A stretch of 64,000 nucleotides of DNA from Pedobacter sp. AJM. GTDB lineage: Bacteria > Bacteroidota > Bacteroidia > Sphingobacteriales > Sphingobacteriaceae. The position numbers were made by a program, and so were the translations under genes. The notes under the pieces are model-generated. The model was not told the origin of the DNA, ran no database searches, and saw only the letters and a list, made by a program, of their open reading frames with translations. The stretch lies in the NCBI RefSeq assembly GCF_002197755.1, contig NZ_NHOT01000004.1, positions 151,298 to 215,297 on the forward strand. The letters run 5' to 3'. Below, piece by piece: positions 9,363-16,039 of this stretch; position 1 is the stretch's first letter, and each line of letters begins with the position of its first letter.

Positions 9363-9494
9363 TTAAATTCCTGACATACCAGTTACCGTAATGCTGGAGG
9401 TTAATGTGGTGGGATCTGTACTGTAAGATTGAACTTTTACCGATTTAAAAATGAAAATTGTTCTGCGTTTAGATAGTTTAATTGCCTGTTTCAT
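9363..9494 (-). CDS. 43-residue peptide gene, basic front and Ser/Thr-rich tail
   Basis: A complete ATG-to-TAA reading frame on the minus strand between regulator and kinase. The N-terminal half is basic and aromatic (MKQAIKLSKRRTIFIFKSVK). The C-terminal half is full of Ser and Thr: SYSTDPTTLTSSITVTGM. The start follows an A-rich leader on its strand, usual for this phylum. The shape resembles short precursor peptides with a TDPTT-type tail that I associate with Bacteroidota, but this rests on memory and was not searched. It has no cysteine and no GG motif, so it is not a substrate-like copy of the 13477 precursor. It could be a signal peptide for the LytTR system, a separate precursor, or chance. 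Confidence 0.45.
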   Translation of the reverse strand: MKQAIKLSKRRTIFIFKSVKVQSYSTDPTTLTSSITVTGMSGI

Positions 9495-9585
9495 GGTTTT
9501 TTTCTTGAAACTTATGGCTTGGAAACCGACCTTAAAAAGTTGTTATACAGAACGATATCAATCCTATTTAAAAGCCTGACAATAC

Positions 9586-10725
9586 ATGAAAAAGTTTATC
9601 ATCAAATCAGTGCGCAAATACCGGATACATCTTTTGGCCTGGTCTGCTTTTATCACTTATGAAGTCCTACTTATAGGATTGAGGTACGGGGTATTTGGGC
9701 ATCCGCTTACCTATGCCGCTCATTATGGAATTATCATTGCCTATTTTTATGCGGTATCAGATAAAGCACTTCCATGGTCGCTGGCTTCAAAGAGGTTAAT
9801 CATCATCAGGTTGCCATTGGCCATGGTGGTGCTGTTTTGTGCTTACGTATTGTTAAACTATGCTGTTGATACCATTCTGGTAGCAAACGGAATCGTTAAA
9901 CACCTGAAGAAGGTCGTTCTGGATAGAAATTTTATCCTGGATGATCTATACCGAAGTTTATATTTTACAGGCTTTGCCACGGCCTATTACTTCCTTAAAA
10001 CTTATTTTAATGAGAAGAAGCATACCAGCTTTCTGGAAGAGCAACGCCTTTTAGGCCTCATTAAAGAAGAAAAGATGGCAAAAACGCTCGCTAAAGCTCA
10101 AAATGATTTTCTTCGGGCACAGATTAACCCTCACTTCTTATTTAATACCCTGAATTATGTTTATAATAATATCAACAGAAATCCTGAGCAAGCCCGTGAT
10201 GCGGTGATAACCTTATCAGATATTATGCGGTTTGCAATTGACTCAGGAGAGGATGAATTGATTGCCTTGGGGGAGGAGATGCATCAGGTGAGGCAGCTGC
10301 GTGATTTGCATCAGGCCAGAATGGATTTCAGAGATTTTATTGATATTTATATTGATGAAGATGCTGTAGATGTAAGATTTGTTCCCCTGGTATTGCTGAG
10401 TCTTATGGAAAATATTTTTAAGCATGGTCATCTTTCCGTTGCAGAGCATCCGGCTTTACTGGCGGTATATATGGATGAAAATAAGCTGCATATTCATAGT
10501 GATAACCTGGTAGATACTTCAGGTAAAAAAGATGGTACACACAATGGTATTAAGAATATCCATTCACGCCTCATTGCTGCCTATGGTGATGCAGTGGATT
10601 TTTCTTATGGGCTTAATCCGGAGGGGCATTACATCGTTAGTATTGTGATTCCACTTCACCATATTCATACTTATATCCGGGAAACCGATCTTCAGAAACC
10701 GGAACAAACTGAAATGTCCTCATAA
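9586..10725 (+). CDS. LytS-like sensor histidine kinase
   Basis: 379 residues. Four or so membrane segments fill residues 12-140, then a short coiled stretch, then the His_kinase domain. The phosphorylated histidine is H183 in RAQINPHFLFNTLNYVYNNI, the hallmark of this family. The ATPase region shows LVLLSLMENIFKHG (N box). The last part, GTHNGIKNIHSRLIAAYG, replaces the usual glycine box GxGLxNxxxRL with a variant. This is the natural partner of the LytTR regulator at 8587, though 228 bases and an opposite-strand small gene separate them. The membrane part has no recognisable ligand-binding domain; small peptides are common signals for this class (inference). Confidence 0.88.
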   Translation: MKKFIIKSVRKYRIHLLAWSAFITYEVLLIGLRYGVFGHPLTYAAHYGIIIAYFYAVSDKALPWSLASKRLIIIRLPLAMVVLFCAYVLLNYAVDTILVANGIVKHLKKVVLDRNFILDDLYRSLYFTGFATAYYFLKTYFNEKKHTSFLEEQRLLGLIKEEKMAKTLAKAQNDFLRAQINPHFLFNTLNYVYNNINRNPEQARDAVITLSDIMRFAIDSGEDELIALGEEMHQVRQLRDLHQARMDFRDFIDIYIDEDAVDVRFVPLVLLSLMENIFKHGHLSVAEHPALLAVYMDENKLHIHSDNLVDTSGKKDGTHNGIKNIHSRLIAAYGDAVDFSYGLNPEGHYIVSIVIPLHHIHTYIRETDLQKPEQTEMSS

Positions 10726-10750
10726 CAAGCTTTTCTTTAGGCAGCAGAAG

Positions 10751-10873
10751 ATGAACCTGCTGTCTGCTTTTGCAGACAGGTGCCTGTATTGGCTTATTAT
10801 TGCACTGCATTTGGTAAGTATGACGACTGGAGGTCAGGTGCAGCATCAACAGGATATATCTGTTTTATTATAG
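10751..10873 (+). CDS. Possible 40-residue peptide gene with a hairpin inside
   Basis: ATG 10751 to TAG 10873, encoding a hydrophobic front (CLYWLIIALHLVSM) followed by TTGGQVQHQQDISVLL. A perfect 8-bp hairpin, CTGTCTGC-TTTT-GCAGACAG (10760-10779), lies over codons 4-10. It sits between the kinase and the outer-membrane barrel of the peptide cluster. Coding status is uncertain: it could equally be the leader of the 11003 transcript. Confidence 0.25.
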   Translation: MNLLSAFADRCLYWLIIALHLVSMTTGGQVQHQQDISVLL

Positions 10874-11002
10874 CAGGATACGGATTTCGTCCTGCAACAA
10901 TGCGGTTATGTATAATGTTTTTCACGCTGATGCGCATAGTTGCTACATTAGGTTAAATAATAATTAACTGATTATTATATAAACCAAACTAACAATAACT
11001 TA

Positions 11003-13405
11003 ATGCTAACTCATTGCGCGCTCATGCGGTTTTATAAACCGTTTTCCTGCCTGTTCATTTTCATTTTGCTTTGCTCGCAAAAGGTTGATGCACAATTTTT
11101 GATTAAAGGGAAAATTATGGGAAGTGATGGCCAGCCAGTTGAAATGGCCGAGGTGGTATTGCTAAAAAAAGATAGTGTTGCACTGGTAAGCAAACTGTCA
11201 GATGTAAATGGCAAGTTTGAATTAAATGTAGCAAACGGCGATTATTTATTTAATATCAGATTACTGGGCCAAATGCTGCATCGCCAAATGCTCCAGGTAA
11301 CAGATCATCTTGATTTAGGCACTATATCAATCGAAAATGCCCGGGCACTTAAGGAAATAGTTGTTACCGGAAAGAAACCATTATTTGAATCAAGGGCTGA
11401 TCGATTCGTATTTAATATTGAAAATTCTTCACTTAGCATAGGAAATAATACCTGGGATGTGTTGAGGCAAACCCCTCTTTTACAGGTTGAACAAGAGAAG
11501 CTCTCCATTGTTGGTGCTCAGAATGCTACAGTTTATATTAATGATAGGAAATCAATTTTACGCGGAAAGGATCTGTATCAGTATTTAAGATCTATGCCAT
11601 CGGATAACATTGTACGTATTGAAATCATAACCAGTCCGTCGGCAAAATATGATGCCAGCGATGGTGCCATTATTAATCTTGTTTTGAAAAAGACAGATGT
11701 TGATGGTTTTAAAGGTATTATAACCCTAACTGATGAACAAAAGCGTGGCAACAGCCCCGGCGGTAATTTCAATTTAAATTACCATCACCGCAAATATTCG
11801 CAAAATGCTTCGTTTTACCTGGGTCAGACCAATTCAAAAACAACAGAAGATTTGCAAAATACAGATTTTGCGCAGCAATCACAGGCACTTATTAATTCTG
11901 TTAATAAAGCAGATGAGTTCCGAATAGGTGCAACAACTGCAATTAATTATGAAGCAACAGAAAATAGCATAATTGGGGCAGTATTTGAGTTTCAGTACTA
12001 TAATCCAAATGATGTTAAAAGCACTATAAACAGCTTTATTAATGCTGCAATAAATCCATATGGCAGTGAGAATATAAACGATGGAAATGTACAAATGGCG
12101 GGTGGCAGTATATTTTATAGTTTAAAAGGGAAAGATAAAAGCAGTTTTGATCTTAGTCTAGACTATTTCAGTCACAATAGAAAAAATAACAATAAGTTTT
12201 CTGCCTTTCCTTTCGGTAATCCTATGAATTTTAGTCAGTTAACAGATATCGATAATAATATCGACAAAAACAACTATGCCTTCAAGGTGGATTATTCAAA
12301 AGCGTTGGGCAAATCAGGAATGAAAATGGAAACAGGTTTTAAGGTTAATCTGCTTAGAACGAAAAGTCCGTACATATTTAGCGAATGGAATGGGAATGCA
12401 TTTACGTATAATCCGCTTCTTTCCAATGATTTTGATTATAAAGAAAACATTAATTCAGCTTATTTGACACTGCAGAGAAGATTTTTTAAAAAAATGGATG
12501 TATTAATAGGTATAAGATATGAAAATACAGACATAAAAACCATACTTAATGAAGGTGAAGAGAACAACAGCAGCCAGGCTAACGACTTTCTTCCCTCTTT
12601 AAATGCAAACTATGTTTTTAATAAATCTCACAGGTTATCATTAGGCTATCGTTCTATGCTATGGAGGCCTTATTCAAATGAACTTAACCCGTTTATATTC
12701 AGACTTAATGAAAATTACCTGGTTTCCGGAAACAGCAATCTATACCTCGCAAGGGTTCAGGCGCTACGACTGAATTATTCATTCAGAAGCAGTTTGGTAA
12801 TGATGCTAAGTATGGAGCAGGTTAATAATCCAATTTTAAACAATACCGAAATTAATAATGGAATAAGCTTAACCAGACCGGAAAATTTTGCCGGAAAAGT
12901 ACGCCGGTATTATTTTGGAATCAATTATAATTTATCGTTACTGAAAAATAGGATGACAGCCAATATCTCTTCCGGAATTTATAAAGTAGATAACTCAGAA
13001 ATATATCTCAATAGCAAAAATTCACTTTACAACAGTTCTGCAATATTGATTAATGCCAGCAATCTTTTTAAAGCAGGGATTAACCTGAGTGGATATCTGG
13101 GTTATACTTCATCATATACCCTGGTCAATAAAAACACGCATTCATTCCTGTACAATACTTTTGATATATCTAAAAATTTTAAAGACTATAAATTTAAAAT
13201 TGGTGTGGTTGATCCTTTTAAGTTGATTATCAATCAATATACGATGAGTTCATCCACGGGTATTTTAATCACAAATGCCGACTACAACCAGAGGGGGCTT
13301 AGTTTCTCACTTACCAGAAGTTTTGGGAACGCTAAAACAAGAAAAGCAGATGTGGAGAAGTTGGATAAAGGGAGAAGTGAAAATGGAAATTCAAATATAA
13401 AATAA
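11003..13405 (+). CDS. Outer-membrane beta-barrel family protein (TonB-receptor-like)
   Basis: About 800 residues. ATG 11003 is given; ATG 11024 makes a cleaner signal peptide (MRFYKPFSCLFIFILLCSQK, then VDAQF). After it comes a carboxypeptidase-regulatory-like domain (ARVVLLKKDS-type strand pattern, GTISIENARALKEIVVTGKK). A short plug follows: SIVGAQNATVYINDRKSIL, then MPSDNIVRIEIITSPSAKYD. The remainder is a long barrel of the OMP_b-brl_3 type. It lacks the full plug of high-affinity importers. It lies directly before the peptide precursor and maturase on the same strand, so it may pass the finished peptide or its signal across the outer membrane, or protect the producer. That role is inferred from position. 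Confidence 0.82.
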   Translation: MLTHCALMRFYKPFSCLFIFILLCSQKVDAQFLIKGKIMGSDGQPVEMAEVVLLKKDSVALVSKLSDVNGKFELNVANGDYLFNIRLLGQMLHRQMLQVTDHLDLGTISIENARALKEIVVTGKKPLFESRADRFVFNIENSSLSIGNNTWDVLRQTPLLQVEQEKLSIVGAQNATVYINDRKSILRGKDLYQYLRSMPSDNIVRIEIITSPSAKYDASDGAIINLVLKKTDVDGFKGIITLTDEQKRGNSPGGNFNLNYHHRKYSQNASFYLGQTNSKTTEDLQNTDFAQQSQALINSVNKADEFRIGATTAINYEATENSIIGAVFEFQYYNPNDVKSTINSFINAAINPYGSENINDGNVQMAGGSIFYSLKGKDKSSFDLSLDYFSHNRKNNNKFSAFPFGNPMNFSQLTDIDNNIDKNNYAFKVDYSKALGKSGMKMETGFKVNLLRTKSPYIFSEWNGNAFTYNPLLSNDFDYKENINSAYLTLQRRFFKKMDVLIGIRYENTDIKTILNEGEENNSSQANDFLPSLNANYVFNKSHRLSLGYRSMLWRPYSNELNPFIFRLNENYLVSGNSNLYLARVQALRLNYSFRSSLVMMLSMEQVNNPILNNTEINNGISLTRPENFAGKVRRYYFGINYNLSLLKNRMTANISSGIYKVDNSEIYLNSKNSLYNSSAILINASNLFKAGINLSGYLGYTSSYTLVNKNTHSFLYNTFDISKNFKDYKFKIGVVDPFKLIINQYTMSSSTGILITNADYNQRGLSFSLTRSFGNAKTRKADVEKLDKGRSENGNSNIK

Positions 13406-13476
13406 AGCAAAATTCTGTAGGGACTTGTGTGGAATTAAAACTGTTCAAGTATTGTTTAACCTTAATAATTCAAACC

Positions 13477-13677
13477 ATGAGAAATGAAAAACTAAAAGGA
13501 TTGTCTAAAAAAGTTTCAGAAGGTCAAGTTACCTCACTAAGCTTTGATGCAATTAAAACAATCTCAGGCGGTACCGGTATTTCTGAAGAAGCTATCAGTA
13601 CATGTCCAGGTGAAAACGGCTGCTGGGGATTTAGCTCCCCAACATGCGGTGCAAAAAACGAATGCTGGAGTTACTAA
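13477..13677 (+). CDS. RiPP precursor peptide with double-glycine leader and four-cysteine core
   Basis: 66 residues from ATG 13477; a GTG in frame at 13429 would add 16 unlikely residues. The leader (1-32) is basic, then LSFDAIKTISGG, which matches the GG leaders cut by C39-peptidase exporters. The core (33-66) holds cysteines at 43, 49, 57 and 63. It contains a tandem repeat: TCPGENGCW (42-50) and TCGAKNECW (56-64), joined by GFSSP and ending in SY. The gene is followed by a hairpin and then a radical SAM/SPASM maturase, an unknown protein and a C39 ABC exporter. It resembles the GG-leader, rSAM-modified Bacteroidota precursors (TIGR04149-like), judged from memory of the family. The modification (thioether, Cys-to-carbon or other) cannot be read from sequence. 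Confidence 0.85.
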   Translation: MRNEKLKGLSKKVSEGQVTSLSFDAIKTISGGTGISEEAISTCPGENGCWGFSSPTCGAKNECWSY

Positions 13678-13696
13678 CCAGTTTCAACAATTACAT

Positions 13697-13720
13697 AAGG
13701 CTATCCAATCGGATAGCCTT
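13697..13720 (+). terminator. Hairpin between precursor and maturase (attenuator-like)
   Basis: Perfect 10-bp stem AAGGCTATCC, loop AATC, arm GGATAGCCTT, followed by ATTT and an A run rather than a long T tract. It lies 19 bases after the precursor stop and 25 bases before the maturase start. Partial termination or 3'-end protection here would give many more precursor than enzyme transcripts, a common design in peptide clusters. Confidence 0.7.
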
Positions 13721-13745
13721 ATTTAAAAATTCAAATCCCTTTATC

Positions 13746-15092
13746 ATGAAATTTAAGCTTTCAAAATATATGCATGTGATTGATGATCCTGAAATACTGG
13801 ATTCAACCGCAATTATTTACTCTACCAGAACAGGTATTTCTATTGAGATGTCTAAACGGGTACTGGATCATGTGATGTCAATGAATTTTGACCAGATTCC
13901 GGATGATATTATGGCTAAGATCATACAGATGGAAGTATTTGTGCCCGAGAATCAGGAGGAACTCCATGAAATTCTGGAATCCAATAAACTTGGTGTAACT
14001 GATAGCGACAAATACTTGCTAACCTATGTGATACAACCATCAGGAAATTGTCAGCTGGGTTGCCATTATTGCGGGCAATCTCATACCAATAAGGTGATGA
14101 GTCAGGAAATTTTAGACCTGTCTTATCAGAGGATTATTGAAAAGTATACAGCAATGCGTGATACCATTCGTGAAATGCACATTACATGGTATGGCGGTGA
14201 ACCATTAACCGGTCTTTCTGCCCTTGCTCAGCTTTCTTACCGGCTGATTGAGTTTGCAAAAGAAAAAGGAATCAAATATTCATCTGACATTATTACGAAT
14301 GGGCTTAATCTGAAATATTCATTATTTGAAAAGTTGGTTAATGATAATCAAATTACTCAATACCAGATTACTGTTGATGGGATGAAAGAATTTCATGATA
14401 AAAGACGAATGTTGAAAAATGGAGCCGAAAGCTTTGATGTGATAATGAACAACATTGAATCAGTTGTACATTCAGCGCTATACAAAGAAAAAGCACATAT
14501 CAATTTCAGGTGTAACGTAGATGCCGAAAACAAAGAAACAGTATTGGATTTTATAGATTACCTTCAGGAAAGGGGTATTCTGCAACATATTAGTTTCTAT
14601 GTGGCCCCAATACACGATTGGGGAGATAATAAGGCCACCATTAAAGGCGTATCCAAACAAGAATTTGCTGATTTTGAAATCGAAGTGTATATGAGGCTTT
14701 TGGAACACAACCGGTTAAAGAGCACTACCGTTGTTCCGGAAAGGGTGAAAAAACCATGTATGGTGGTGAGCCAGACTTCAGAAGTATTTGATGCTTTTGG
14801 CAATATTTCCACTTGTTGGGAAGTACCATATACTCCTTATTATGATGATACCAAATACTACTCCGGCAATCTTCTGAAAGATGCAAAAATATCAACAGAT
14901 AATGCGCATATGAGGAATTGGTTCAATGAAATCCCAACCAATGATTCCTGGTGTAAATCCTGTAAGTTTTTACCGCTGTGTGGTGGTGCCTGTCCGAAAG
15001 ATTGGTATGAAGGAACACCGGCATGCCCTTCCTTTAAATTCAATATTGAAGATCGGCTATTGTTACAAAGATATATTAACAATCAATCATGA
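13746..15092 (+). CDS. Radical SAM/SPASM peptide maturase
   Basis: 448 residues from ATG 13746; the frame is open back to 13644 but that part overlaps the precursor and the hairpin. The [4Fe-4S] SAM-binding motif is CQLGCHYC (C102, C106, C109). The GGE-type SAM motif appears as WYGGEPLTG and the downstream strand as DIITNGLNL, then QITVDGMKEFHDKRR. The C-terminal SPASM region has CMVV, STCW, WCKSCKFLPLCGGACPKDW and ACPSF, enough cysteines for two further auxiliary clusters. The first ~85 residues are a helical region likely to bind the precursor leader. It probably crosslinks or alters residues of the cysteine-rich core encoded at 13477. Stop and next start overlap (ATGA), implying coupled translation. 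Confidence 0.9.
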   Translation: MKFKLSKYMHVIDDPEILDSTAIIYSTRTGISIEMSKRVLDHVMSMNFDQIPDDIMAKIIQMEVFVPENQEELHEILESNKLGVTDSDKYLLTYVIQPSGNCQLGCHYCGQSHTNKVMSQEILDLSYQRIIEKYTAMRDTIREMHITWYGGEPLTGLSALAQLSYRLIEFAKEKGIKYSSDIITNGLNLKYSLFEKLVNDNQITQYQITVDGMKEFHDKRRMLKNGAESFDVIMNNIESVVHSALYKEKAHINFRCNVDAENKETVLDFIDYLQERGILQHISFYVAPIHDWGDNKATIKGVSKQEFADFEIEVYMRLLEHNRLKSTTVVPERVKKPCMVVSQTSEVFDAFGNISTCWEVPYTPYYDDTKYYSGNLLKDAKISTDNAHMRNWFNEIPTNDSWCKSCKFLPLCGGACPKDWYEGTPACPSFKFNIEDRLLLQRYINNQS

Positions 15093-16015
15093 TCATTATG
15101 AAAGAATTAATCCATAATATACTGAATAAGATCGAAGGAGACGATCGTATTTCTATTGCACAGCCAAAATTTAAGAACCGCCATATTTTTGATGACTTGT
15201 CCGGTTATTTTAAATCAGAACTGAGCAAGGAGGAGAAAATGTCACTTTATTATTATATGAGTCATTCTGAAAAAGCACTTAACCACTACAGAAACAGGGA
15301 ATTTTATCAGGGAGACGGAAGTTTTAAAAAGCTTTTTCCTTTGGATGATTTTTTTTCTGATAAAATCCGGAGTGGTATGATGAGTCTGCATTATTCGCTT
15401 TCCTCCTATAAAAATTATGTTGAAAGTAATTATCCGTTAGCCATGTCAGAAATCGATGCTGCCAAATTGCTGGCAATTGAGCAGAGCAAAACCTTTCCAT
15501 ATTTTGTAATTGCCATTGGTGAACAATGGTTAAATAAAGTAAGGGTACTCATTAAAACAGGAAATTTAAGCGATACGATATCAGAAACCATTTTGCTAAA
15601 TCATTTTCTCCTCTATGGAAAACATAGTGATCAGACTGCAGTTGCGAATATTGAAACGGTTGAAACCGAGCATAGGAAGCTGATGCTTACACATGTTATT
15701 AACAGTATTGATACTGCGTTGGGCAAATCATTTAAGGGGAAAGAAGACTTCTACAGCATCATATCTAAAGAAATTCCGACCTCAGAACCCGTGCATCAGG
15801 AACTAAAGCCGATTATAGATGCCTACCAGGTAATAAACGCTGTTAGCAAAGGAGAAGCAGATTTTCTGGAGCAGCTTGTACAAAATTTCAACAATATTGA
15901 GACTTGTCCAAAGGCGCTCAAACAGTTTATATTTAATGAATTCATCAGGGTTTGCAGTGTACAGGGACTAGCTTTATCCGGTGAGGTAAATAATAAGATA
16001 TTAAGTCGGTATTAA
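15089..16015 (+). CDS. Unrecognised protein co-translated with the radical SAM maturase
   Basis: 308 residues from ATG 15089, or 305 from ATG 15098. Its start overlaps the maturase stop by four bases (ATGA). It appears mostly helical and soluble, with no signal peptide, no membrane segment, only two cysteines and no metal or nucleotide motif I can see. Recognisable patches are FKNRHIFDDLSGYFKSELSK and LSKEEKMSLYYYMSHSEKAL, with no family match from memory. Tight coupling between the maturase and exporter genes suggests a role in the same pathway, such as a precursor-binding partner, scaffold or immunity factor. That is position-based inference only. Confidence 0.75.
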   Translation: MIIMKELIHNILNKIEGDDRISIAQPKFKNRHIFDDLSGYFKSELSKEEKMSLYYYMSHSEKALNHYRNREFYQGDGSFKKLFPLDDFFSDKIRSGMMSLHYSLSSYKNYVESNYPLAMSEIDAAKLLAIEQSKTFPYFVIAIGEQWLNKVRVLIKTGNLSDTISETILLNHFLLYGKHSDQTAVANIETVETEHRKLMLTHVINSIDTALGKSFKGKEDFYSIISKEIPTSEPVHQELKPIIDAYQVINAVSKGEADFLEQLVQNFNNIETCPKALKQFIFNEFIRVCSVQGLALSGEVNNKILSRY

Positions 16016-16039
16016 GATTGTCAATCATATAAATCCAGC

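Noticed and set aside
13644..13745. Upstream start of the radical SAM gene
   Set aside because: It overlaps the precursor end and the hairpin; ATG 13746 begins the conserved product.
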